A DNA stretch of 10,200 nucleotides from RGIG6353 sp045660745. Its GTDB lineage: Bacteria; Bacillota; Clostridia; Oscillospirales; SIG627. The DNA lies in NCBI GenBank assembly GCA_045660745.1, contig JAZREJ010000020.1, forward strand, positions 1 through 10,200, written 5' to 3'. Under the pieces are notes generated by a model that was not told the origin of the DNA, searched no databases, and saw only the letters and a program-made list of their open reading frames with translations. A program made the translations under genes and the position numbers. Below are positions 1 through 6,053 of this stretch, piece by piece. The first letter of the stretch is position 1. Each line of letters begins with the position of its first letter.

Positions 1-143
1 CCTCGGACGGCGTTCCTTCAATACCGATGGATGCTGAAAAAGCCACGGTATATATCCATTTAGCAAGTGTCGTATTATTGCACGGCGAATTTTCAAGCGC
101 AATTATTGCACGCTTTATTTTTCTTTCTTCCCATTTGTTAAGC
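1..143. repeat. Direct repeat copy 1 (partner at 2051-2193)
   Basis: The window's first 143 bases match 2051-2193 with one mismatch, at an offset of 2050 bp. The match begins at the first base of the window, so the true repeat probably extends further left. It ends at the start codons of the two paralogous genes. Confidence 0.95.
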
Positions 144-148
144 CTCAC
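1..148 (-). CDS. NlpC/P60-type protein, paralogue (5' end only, partial)
   Basis: Only the first 49 codons are in the window; the gene continues past the left edge. The start is GTG at 148, with an AAAGGAG site (164-158) 9 nt upstream. From residue 3 (LNKWEERK) onward the protein is identical to the N-terminus of the 656-aa protein encoded at 2195-225. At DNA level 142 of 143 bases match (positions 1-143 against 2051-2193), and the single difference (137/2187) is silent, AAC versus AAT. Similarity stops abruptly at the start codon, and the upstream sequences are unrelated. The gap to the preceding gene's stop is 76 nt, so the two may be co-transcribed. A TTGATA/TGTTAT pair in that gap has a 19-nt spacer and is a poor promoter. 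The function is inferred only from the paralogue; I cannot see whether this copy keeps the catalytic domain. Confidence 0.75.
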   Translation of the reverse strand, partial: MRLNKWEERKIKRAIIALENSPCNNTTLAKWIYTVAFSASIGIEGTPSE

Positions 149-224
149 TGTATACAACTCCTTTTATGCGTCTGCACACATAACAAAAGCGTTATGGCAA
201 ACAATATCAATAAAATATTTACCA

Positions 225-2195
225 TCACCATTTCATCGATGGTCTCAAAAGAACAAAATATTCGTCAACCGCAATAAGACCCTCAAGAAAGATATCCGTG
301 CTGTTAACCCTTGTTCCGTTCTCAAGGTCCACCAAATCCTCTCCTGAATATATGTAAAGACTTACTTTGCCCTTCGCCGAAAGAAGGATAAGGTCGCCCG
401 TCATAAGGTACTCCCTCTTCATAAGAGAAACACGGCCTGTGGCAAAGGTTTCGGTAAAGAATTTTCTTCCGCCCCACATATTTCTCACTGTAATCTCCGA
501 GGCTTTTGCAATATACCGCCCTTCCTCATCAATACTCAAAAGGGACACGGAAATATTCTCAAGGCTTTTTTCCGAAAATACCTTTTTCCCGAATGCCGAC
601 AGATAAATTGCATTTACGTTTTCCACAGCATCCGCCGTCCACTCAAAGAGGTCTACTGTTTTTTTAAGAATAGCCATGTCCTTCGCAGAAAGGGTGTTTC
701 CCACGGTAACGTCGGGACAGGAGACCTCAAGTCCGCCCACGGTTGTTCCCTTACCCGAAACCGTCTTACCGCCTTCGACCCTCAAGGTGTATGAAAGCTC
801 CCTTTTCTCTCCTGCGGAAAGTGTGAGCGCCCCCGAAATATCCTTACTGACAAGAGTAGTATTTTCGGGAACAGCGCAGTTTATCTCCAGCGTTTTATCA
901 ACGTCGCCAACATTATAAATCGATACAGTATACGTAATGCAGTCGCCCTTTGTTACACTCATACCCTTATTATGAGAGCAAAGCTTTTCGGCAAGAATAT
1001 TTTGCATATTTTTCATTCTGATAACAGTAGGAGACGAAAGGGTAAGAGACTTGTTTAAAATCGGTCTGATGACAGCAATTTCCGTAAGCTTTTCAAAGAA
1101 ATAAGACGTCGGATAAACCTCGGCATCAAAAAGAGCCTCTGCCCTTTGATATCTCACCGTCGGCTCGTAGGTCTCATAGGCATCCGCGTATTTATAGCTT
1201 GCACCGCTGGAATGGATAATATCACCGCACCCGATATAAAGCATTACGTGTCCCGAAAGCGGTTGCCCCGGGGCTGTAAACCTGAGAAACGCAATTATAT
1301 CCCCCGGCTCAAGTAAAGAGAGAAATTCCGCTTTAATCCTGCACCTCTCCTCCTCCGTCTCCTTCAAGGTCGGCTTATAACGGTAAACACAAATGTCATC
1401 CTCCTTCATAAGCCCGGACCCTGAAATTGCAGAAGTCTTAAAGTCAAGCGCATTTTTGTAAACGTCAATGGCAAAAGCGGCACAGTTGGAATATCCCCAT
1501 TCCTGAAGGGTATACTCCTCGGGAGCTTTTCCGTGTATCTTCCAACGAAATTCTCCACCCGGCATAAAGCGAGTGTCATCATACTGAAATCTCATTCCGC
1601 GAAGCAGATAAGACTCGGCAATTGTCACCACTGCCCTTTGCTTTTCGGTAAAGCCTTCTTTTGAAAACTCGGTTGACGGACATATCTTTATAATCTGTGC
1701 GGGACGAAGAAGCGCCCATCTCACACTTTCGTTAGTCTCCCTCAAGCAGTCCTCGATGCCCTTTTTGACAATACCGTCACAGCAAAGCTCCACAAGTGCC
1801 TCTCCGTCAAAGATATAAACCTTCTCATCGGTATAAAGAAGGTCGCCTACGGCAAAATCATTTACTTTAAGCTCTCTCGGACTCCCTTTTATAAGCGCTT
1901 TTGCTTTATCCGATATCTCTTCGCTTTTGTAAAGGCAGGGAACAAGCATATCGATAGCGTTTACCGATATCGCCACTACCTCCTCGGTATGAGAGGAATC
2001 TGTTTCATTTGTAACCGTCTCGGTTTTTGGGTCAAAAATGAGGTCAAGCACCTCGGACGGCGTTCCTTCAATACCGATGGATGCTGAAAAAGCCACGGTA
2101 TATATCCATTTAGCAAGTGTCGTATTATTGCACGGCGAATTTTCAAGCGCAATTATTGCACGCTTTATTTTTCTTTCTTCCCATTTATTAAGCAT
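225..2195 (-). CDS. NlpC/P60-domain protein with flanking degenerate modules
   Basis: A 656-aa protein that I cannot assign to a named family. The centre is an NlpC/P60 papain-like domain: catalytic Cys238 in YSNCAAFA, the LEPGDIIAF strand at 295-303, His316 in GHVMLYIG and His328 in DIIHSSG. Such domains usually cut peptidoglycan stem peptides (D-Glu to diamino acid). Residues about 417-500 look like a beta-sandwich DUF11/CARDB-type repeat (VSIYNVGDVDKTLEI). Two further segments, about 115-166 and 598-652, repeat the GD[LI] strand, an aromatic strand and an LLRP ending but lack the catalytic residues. No signal peptide or membrane segment is evident, which is odd for a wall hydrolase. The start was set at ATG 2195, with GGAGG 5 nt upstream. 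The in-frame ATG at 2222 lies at or before the predicted transcription start and so is unlikely. The gene has its own promoter, and a near-identical paralogue begins 76 nt downstream. The domain call is firm; the role and export route are unknown. Confidence 0.8.
   Translation of the reverse strand: MLNKWEERKIKRAIIALENSPCNNTTLAKWIYTVAFSASIGIEGTPSEVLDLIFDPKTETVTNETDSSHTEEVVAISVNAIDMLVPCLYKSEEISDKAKALIKGSPRELKVNDFAVGDLLYTDEKVYIFDGEALVELCCDGIVKKGIEDCLRETNESVRWALLRPAQIIKICPSTEFSKEGFTEKQRAVVTIAESYLLRGMRFQYDDTRFMPGGEFRWKIHGKAPEEYTLQEWGYSNCAAFAIDVYKNALDFKTSAISGSGLMKEDDICVYRYKPTLKETEEERCRIKAEFLSLLEPGDIIAFLRFTAPGQPLSGHVMLYIGCGDIIHSSGASYKYADAYETYEPTVRYQRAEALFDAEVYPTSYFFEKLTEIAVIRPILNKSLTLSSPTVIRMKNMQNILAEKLCSHNKGMSVTKGDCITYTVSIYNVGDVDKTLEINCAVPENTTLVSKDISGALTLSAGEKRELSYTLRVEGGKTVSGKGTTVGGLEVSCPDVTVGNTLSAKDMAILKKTVDLFEWTADAVENVNAIYLSAFGKKVFSEKSLENISVSLLSIDEEGRYIAKASEITVRNMWGGRKFFTETFATGRVSLMKREYLMTGDLILLSAKGKVSLYIYSGEDLVDLENGTRVNSTDIFLEGLIAVDEYFVLLRPSMKW
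2051..2193. repeat. Direct repeat copy 2 (partner at 1-143)
   Basis: This is the 5' coding end of the 656-aa NlpC/P60 gene. It is 142/143 identical to positions 1-143. The copies share only coding sequence: 5' of the start codons there is no similarity. Confidence 0.95.
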
Positions 2196-2200
2196 AAGCG

Positions 2201-2205
2201 CCTCC
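2201..2205 (-). promoter_or_regulatory. Ribosome binding site that sets the start at 2195
   Basis: GGAGG lies 5 nt upstream of ATG 2195. It sits inside the 27-nt extension that an upstream ATG (2222) would add, which argues for the shorter protein. Confidence 0.75.
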
Positions 2206-2226
2206 AATCCTTTGTCACACACAAAA

Positions 2227-2255
2227 AATATATCACCTCAAATTATACGTGTCAA
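2227..2255 (-). promoter_or_regulatory. Sigma-A promoter of the NlpC/P60 gene
   Basis: On the minus strand, TTGACA (2255-2250) and TATATT (2232-2227) are separated by exactly 17 nt. The predicted transcription start is near 2220, giving an RNA leader of about 25 nt before ATG 2195. The promoter directly follows the terminator of the cys operon, so this gene is a separate transcription unit. Confidence 0.8.
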
Positions 2256-2303
2256 CAAAAGCATAAAAAAAGTAAATTAATGACGCAAAATAATAATACT
2301 TTG

Positions 2304-2332
2304 ACACAAAAAGGGATGCTACTGCACCCCTT
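2304..2332 (-). terminator. Rho-independent terminator of the cysE-cysS-radical SAM operon
   Basis: On the minus strand AAGGGGTGC, loop AGTA and GCATCCCTT form a 9-bp stem with one G-U pair, followed by TTTGTGT. The T-run is short, so readthrough is possible. The TAG stop codon of the radical SAM gene falls in and beside the loop. Confidence 0.7.
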
Positions 2333-3299
2333 TGAATTTAAGTTTTATTCCGTATTTGTTTTCAAGATAAATTTTGTTTTCTCTCTTAAAGCCAACACTC
2401 ACCGAAATATCCCTTTTTAAAACGGGTATTTCAATAAGCTCTCCTTTATTAAAGTCGAGTGAATCGATGTATTTGTCAAGAGTATCACGGCGGTCGCGGG
2501 AAAGTATCCTCTCTCCCATCGCCTCATCATAAACGCTTATCGCATCGTCTCCCCTCACTCCGTCGGAGGAACAAAGTCCTATACGAAGAATCTTAAGTCC
2601 CGCATTCTTGAAAACTTTATAGACTTCATAGGTACGCTCTAGGCTTTCCTCAAGAGTAAGCGGTACAAACTCTCCGCTTTCAACAAGACGTTCAAGTCCC
2701 GTCCCCTTAAAAACAACGGTGGGATATATTCTTGAGCTTTTCGCACCGCAAGAAACGATGGTGTGCGCGGTAAGTATCTCACTCTCCGAAGTTGCCGAGT
2801 ACATTCCCGTCATCATCTGACCTGTGAGAGTAAACCCGAAGTCCACAACTCTTTTCATCGCTTTGACTGCGGTTTCGGCATCATGCCCTCTTGCGTTTTT
2901 TTGAAGCACTCTGTCGTCAAGCGACTGTATACCAAGCTCAACGTCGCGAACGTGGTGGCGTAAGAGTATTTCAAGAATCTCCTCTCCCACGGCATCCGGA
3001 CGGGTGGACAGCCTCACACTTCCGACAAGCCCCTTTTCAACGTAGCTGTCGGAGATATCGAGAAGCGCAAGCATCAAATCTCTTTCAATTGCCGTAAAGC
3101 TTCCTCCGAAAAAGGCTATCTGCACGTCACTTCCATTGGGTATGGTGGAAAGACAGGTATCTATCTCCGATCTTACGCTATCAATGGAAAATTGGGTCTT
3201 ACCCGATATTTTCCTTTGATTACAGAAAAGACAGGTATTCGGACACCCTTCATGAGGTACGAAAACGGGGATGGAATAGTGCCTTACGCTCTTTTCCAT
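2319..3299 (-). CDS. Elp3-like radical SAM protein (no acetyltransferase domain)
   Basis: A 326-aa radical SAM enzyme. Residues 19-26 carry the C-x3-C-x2-C cluster motif (CPNTCLFC: Cys19, Cys23, Cys26), which binds the 4Fe-4S cluster that cleaves S-adenosylmethionine. The AFFGGSFTAI segment is the glycine-rich SAM-binding motif. Further on, VELGIQSLDD and RIYPTVVFKGTGLE are typical of the Elp3/COG1243 branch. The GNAT acetyltransferase half of true Elp3 is absent; the protein ends with a short C-terminal extension after the barrel. The substrate of these short bacterial forms is not established, and tRNA modification is only a guess from Elp3. ATG 3299 lies inside the end of cysS (16-nt overlap) with GAAGG just upstream, which implies translational coupling and shared T-box control. 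Confidence 0.85.
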   Translation of the reverse strand: MEKSVRHYSIPVFVPHEGCPNTCLFCNQRKISGKTQFSIDSVRSEIDTCLSTIPNGSDVQIAFFGGSFTAIERDLMLALLDISDSYVEKGLVGSVRLSTRPDAVGEEILEILLRHHVRDVELGIQSLDDRVLQKNARGHDAETAVKAMKRVVDFGFTLTGQMMTGMYSATSESEILTAHTIVSCGAKSSRIYPTVVFKGTGLERLVESGEFVPLTLEESLERTYEVYKVFKNAGLKILRIGLCSSDGVRGDDAISVYDEAMGERILSRDRRDTLDKYIDSLDFNKGELIEIPVLKRDISVSVGFKRENKIYLENKYGIKLKFKGVQ

Positions 3300-4699
3300 T
3301 TGGTGCCTTCGGCTGTATCCTCAAGGATTATGCCTCTTGCCTTAAGCTCGTCACGGATTCTGTCTGCCACAGCAAAATTCTTTTCTTTCTTTGCAGCGGC
3401 TCTTTCGGCAATAAGCTTTTCAATCTCCTCGGCAAATTCATCACTTTCAGCGGGTGTATCAGCCTTGTTAAGCTTTTCTGCTTCTTCTATGAGATCAAGA
3501 GATAAAACCTTGTCAAAGTCGGCAATAAGCGCAAGCTTGGTTGCATCGTTTGTATCTGCCTTGAGCACGTTGTAAAGGGCTGTCACACCAAGGCTTGTGT
3601 TGAGATCATTATCCATCGCCTCGATAAAATCACGCTTTAAATCTTCAAATTTTGCAGTATCGATTTCTCCGTTTTTGTCAAGCTTTGAAATTTTTGCAAG
3701 AAGCTTTTCCCATGCAATAGCGGCGTTGTCAAGGTTTTCATATGTGAAAACAAGACTCTTTCTGTAATGTGACTGTAAGCAGAAGAATCTGTAAACAAGA
3801 GGATTGTAGCCCTTTTCTTCGAGCAGCGAAACCGTCAGAAATTCTCCTTTGGATTTGCTCATTTTACCGTCGTTTGTGTTGAGGTGTAGAACGTGGAACC
3901 AATAGTTGCACCACTTGTGTCCCACATATGCTTCACTCTGTGCAATTTCGTTGGTGTGGTGGGGGAACGCATTGTCTATACCGCCGCAGTGAATGTCGAG
4001 GTGTTCTCCGAGGTGCTTCATTGAGATGCATGAGCATTCGATATGCCATCCGGGATAACCGATACCCCAAGGGCTGTCCCACTTAAGCTCTTGATCGTCA
4101 AACTTTGACTTGGTAAACCACAGAACGAAGTCTGCCTTGTTTCTCTTGTTGCCGTCCTTTTCAACGCCCTCTCGAACGCCGTCCTGGAGGTCTTCTTCTT
4201 CAAAATTGTTAAAGAGGTAATACTGCTTGAGTTTTGACGTGTCAAAGTATATGTTTCCGCCTGCTTCGTACGCATATCCCTTTTCAATAAGGTTTTCGAT
4301 AACCTTGATGAATTCATCGATACAGCCGGTTGCGGGTTCAATTATATCCGGAAGCTTGATGTTAAGCTTTCCGCAGTCGGCAAAGAAAGCGTCCGTATAG
4401 AATTTTGCAATTTCCATAACGGTTTTCTTTTCTCGCTTTGCGCCCTTGAGCATCTTGTCCTCTCCGGTGTCTGCGTCGCTTGAAAGGTGTCCTACATCAG
4501 TGATGTTCATAACACGCTTAACCTCAAGTCCTGTGTAACGAAGATACTTTTCAAGCACGTCCTCCATAATATAAGTGCGGAGGTTTCCTATGTGTGCAAA
4601 ATGGTAAACCGTAGGTCCGCAAGTGTACATTGACACCTTGCCGGGTTCGTTTGGGATAAATTCATCTTTTGTTCTTGTGAGTGAGTTGTATAATTTCAT
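3284..4699 (-). CDS. cysS: Cysteinyl-tRNA synthetase
   Basis: Class I aminoacyl-tRNA synthetase that activates cysteine with ATP and loads it onto tRNA-Cys in the cytosol. The 471-aa length is normal (460-470 in well-known bacteria). Motifs, numbered from ATG 4699, are HIGN at 36-39 and KMSKS at 279-283. The zinc-site ligands that set cysteine specificity are Cys27 (YTCGPTVY), Cys222 (WHIECS), His247 and Glu251 (FPHHTNE). The C-terminal helical region ends with a typical nucleotide-dependent anticodon-binding tail (DRIRDELKARGIILEDT). A longer reading frame could begin at TTG 4714, but its first codons contain the AAAGGA site that serves ATG 4699, so the shorter start is preferred. It lies 21 nt downstream of cysE and overlaps the radical SAM gene, so it is the middle gene of the operon. 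Confidence 0.97.
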   Translation of the reverse strand: MKLYNSLTRTKDEFIPNEPGKVSMYTCGPTVYHFAHIGNLRTYIMEDVLEKYLRYTGLEVKRVMNITDVGHLSSDADTGEDKMLKGAKREKKTVMEIAKFYTDAFFADCGKLNIKLPDIIEPATGCIDEFIKVIENLIEKGYAYEAGGNIYFDTSKLKQYYLFNNFEEEDLQDGVREGVEKDGNKRNKADFVLWFTKSKFDDQELKWDSPWGIGYPGWHIECSCISMKHLGEHLDIHCGGIDNAFPHHTNEIAQSEAYVGHKWCNYWFHVLHLNTNDGKMSKSKGEFLTVSLLEEKGYNPLVYRFFCLQSHYRKSLVFTYENLDNAAIAWEKLLAKISKLDKNGEIDTAKFEDLKRDFIEAMDNDLNTSLGVTALYNVLKADTNDATKLALIADFDKVLSLDLIEEAEKLNKADTPAESDEFAEEIEKLIAERAAAKKEKNFAVADRIRDELKARGIILEDTAEGTKWKRA

Positions 4700-4705
4700 A
4701 ACAGT

Positions 4706-4711
4706 TCCTTT
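4706..4711 (-). promoter_or_regulatory. Ribosome binding site that sets the cysS start
   Basis: AAAGGA sits 6 nt upstream of ATG 4699. It overlaps codons 2-3 of the alternative TTG start at 4714, which makes that start unlikely. Confidence 0.75.
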
Positions 4712-4720
4712 CAAGTAGCT

Positions 4721-5362
4721 TTATTTAGTTGATTCTGTGTTGCTTACGCTTTCTAATTCTTTGATTCTTGCTTCCATAAGCTCTATCTGATGCCTCATTC
4801 TGCAAAGCTCGGTGGTAACGGGGTCGGGAATATGTATCTGGTCCATATCCTCTTTTTTTCCGCCTCGGCGGACTATTCTTGCGGGAACACCGACTGCCGT
4901 ACAGTCATCGGGAATCTCACCGAGTACAACAGCGCCCGCCGCAATCTTTACGTTATTTCCAACGGTAAAGGGGCCAAGCACCTTTGCGCCGGAGCCGATA
5001 AGCACGTTATTGCCTATTGTAGGGTGACGCTTTCCCGTATCCTTACCGGTACCGCCAAGGGTTACCCCCTGGTATATCGTACAGTCGTCTCCTATCTCCG
5101 CCGTCTCTCCTATTACAACTCCCGTTCCGTGGTCGATGAACAGTCCCTTTCCTATCTTTGCACCCGGGTGTATTTCAATACCGGTCAAGAACTTTGCAAG
5201 CTGTGAAAAGAATCTGGCGATAAAAAACAGATGTATCTTATAAAAGAAATGTGCTATTCTGTAAAATGCAAGTGCGTGAAATCCTGAATACAGGAAAAAA
5301 ATCTCGAAATATGAACGAGCGGCGGGATCTCGCCGACGGATTGCTTTAAGGTCGCGTAACAT
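4721..5362 (-). CDS. cysE: Serine O-acetyltransferase
   Basis: Transfers acetyl from acetyl-CoA to L-serine to give O-acetylserine, the first step of cysteine synthesis. The 213-aa protein is the short Firmicutes form without the long N-terminal region of the E. coli enzyme. An alpha-helical, aromatic-rich segment (about 18-57) is followed by a left-handed beta-helix of hexapeptide repeats (about 62-165). The active site matches CysE: Asp77-His78 in FIDHGTGVVIGETAEIG and His113 in KRHPTIG, with Glu63 where E. coli has Asp143; other short forms share that Glu. QGVTLGGTGKDTG is the CoA/serine-pocket loop. The C-terminus (about 184-205) is charged and helical, possibly a coiled coil. ATG 5362 follows AAGGAGG by 4 nt. 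It is the first gene after the T-box leader. Confidence 0.96.
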   Translation of the reverse strand: MLRDLKAIRRRDPAARSYFEIFFLYSGFHALAFYRIAHFFYKIHLFFIARFFSQLAKFLTGIEIHPGAKIGKGLFIDHGTGVVIGETAEIGDDCTIYQGVTLGGTGKDTGKRHPTIGNNVLIGSGAKVLGPFTVGNNVKIAAGAVVLGEIPDDCTAVGVPARIVRRGGKKEDMDQIHIPDPVTTELCRMRHQIELMEARIKELESVSNTESTK

Positions 5363-5422
5363 ATAACCTCCTTACAAAATCTTCCTATTTATATATATGT
5401 CAAAAAAGTGTTCTCAGATAAC

Positions 5423-5453
5423 AAAAAACGCCTCTTGCTGTTTGCAAGAGGCG
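5423..5453 (-). terminator. T-box regulatory terminator
   Basis: CGCCTCTTGC, loop AAACA and GCAAGAGGCG form a perfect 10-bp stem followed by TTTTTT on the minus strand. Its 5' arm overlaps the 3' arm of the antiterminator, so the two structures exclude each other. Confidence 0.93.
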
Positions 5454-5640
5454 CAAGTACTCGCGCGGTTCCACTCTTATTTATAACTTTAAAAAACAAG
5501 CCTCCACTCTGCGGGCGCACCTTCAAAGGAATCAATCAAAACGGCTCTCACCTTGCCCGTTCTCTCTGTACTATTTTTTCCTTTTACTCTTCCCGAACGC
5601 ACACGGGGTGCATCTGAAAGCTTACACTATTTTGCTTTGT
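5423..5640 (-). ncRNA. T-box riboswitch leader, probably tRNA-Cys-sensing
   Basis: The transcribed leader of the cysE operon carries the hallmark T-box sequence TGGAACCGCG (5473-5464). AAGAG before it can pair with CTCTT beyond it to form the antiterminator. Stem I is visible: AGTA (loop E side), a 7-bp helix AAAGGAA/TTCCTTT, the distal AACGG...GGTGAGAGCCGTT element, and the 3' specifier-loop strand GAAGGTGCG. The likely specifier is TGC (5519-5517), a Cys codon followed by a purine. The A of TGGA would pair with discriminator U73, as expected for tRNA-Cys. By the known mechanism, uncharged tRNA stabilises the antiterminator and switches on cysE, cysS and the radical SAM gene. The alternative register GGT (Gly) cannot be excluded from sequence alone, but the downstream genes argue for Cys. 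Confidence 0.93.
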
Positions 5641-5644
5641 CATC

Positions 5645-5673
5645 ATTTTAACACACAAAACGCCTTCCGTCAA
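5645..5673 (-). promoter_or_regulatory. Sigma-A promoter of the cysE operon
   Basis: TTGACG (5673-5668) and TAAAAT (5650-5645) are spaced by 17 nt, placing transcription start near 5638, immediately before the T-box leader. A 12-bp palindrome ACGAAATTTCGT (5686-5697) lies just upstream of the -35 box. Confidence 0.8.
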
Positions 5674-5982
5674 GCATTTACTGACACGAAATTTCGTATT
5701 TTGAAAATTCTGCTTTTTGCATAAAAAGTACCATATATTGTGTTTTAGCCTGTTTTTTTACCCTCAATCCCCTATTTAGTGGCATTTAATACCCACTTTT
5801 AAAAAACAGGTGCAAAAAGTTTTAGCAAATCGACGAATGACGCCGTTGCTTTTTGTGCATTTTGCCAAATTTAGGTTTTCGGTGTTACGCAAAATCGAAA
5901 TTATTCACGTTTTTTTGTTAAATAATTAGCAAATACGACATAAATTCCAAGACTTTTCAGATAAATATTGATTTTTGACGAT
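5674..5982. other. AT-rich divergent spacer with short repeats, no gene
   Basis: No convincing coding sequence. CCTGTTTTTT (5749-5758) and AAAAAACAGG (5801-5810) form a 10-bp inverted repeat, with AGTGG/CCACT (5778-5782, 5793-5797) nested inside. The word AGCAAATCGAC occurs at 5824-5834, AGCAAATACGAC at 5928-5939, and the inverted form GACGATTTGCT at 5977-5987. The last one overlaps the -35 region of the M23 peptidase gene. These could be binding sites for a regulator, but in AT-rich DNA chance is possible. An unannotated small RNA is conceivable; I see no clear promoter-terminator pair for one. Confidence 0.5.
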
Positions 5983-6011
5983 TTGCTTTTTTTAAATTTT
6001 TATGGTATACT
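5983..6011 (+). promoter_or_regulatory. Extended -10 promoter of the M23 peptidase gene
   Basis: TATACT (6006-6011) is preceded by TGG, the extended -10 motif. TTGCTT (5983-5988) is 17 nt upstream as a partial -35 box. Transcription would start near 6018. AAGGAGG (6038-6044) follows, 9 nt before ATG 6054. Confidence 0.6.
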
Positions 6012-6053
6012 TACCGCGTATTATGGAAAACTTTCGAAAGGAGGGCTTTACCA

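Noticed and set aside
180..210. TTGATA/TGTTAT promoter before the left-edge paralogue
   Set aside because: The 19-nt spacer and weak -10 box make it unconvincing; co-transcription from 2255-2227 is as likely.
27..347. Plus-strand frame (and a similar one at 2038-2280)
   Set aside because: Antisense shadows of the two paralogous NlpC/P60 genes; they look alike only because the underlying DNA is repeated.
3192..3575. Plus-strand frame rich in Ser and Ala
   Set aside because: Antisense to the end of cysS and start of the radical SAM gene, with no initiation signal.
5408..5617. Plus-strand open frame of 69 codons
   Set aside because: It lies within the T-box leader on the opposite strand and has no ribosome binding site; the RNA structure explains the sequence.
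5686..5697. 12-bp palindrome ACGAAATTTCGT upstream of the cysE promoter as an operator
   Set aside because: A perfect 12-mer palindrome is expected a few times by chance in 10 kb, and no second copy is seen; the T-box already explains regulation.
5975..6011. TTGACG at 5975-5980 as the -35 box for TATACT at 6006
   Set aside because: The spacer would be 25 nt; TTGCTT at 5983 gives 17 nt and the -10 box has a TGG extension.
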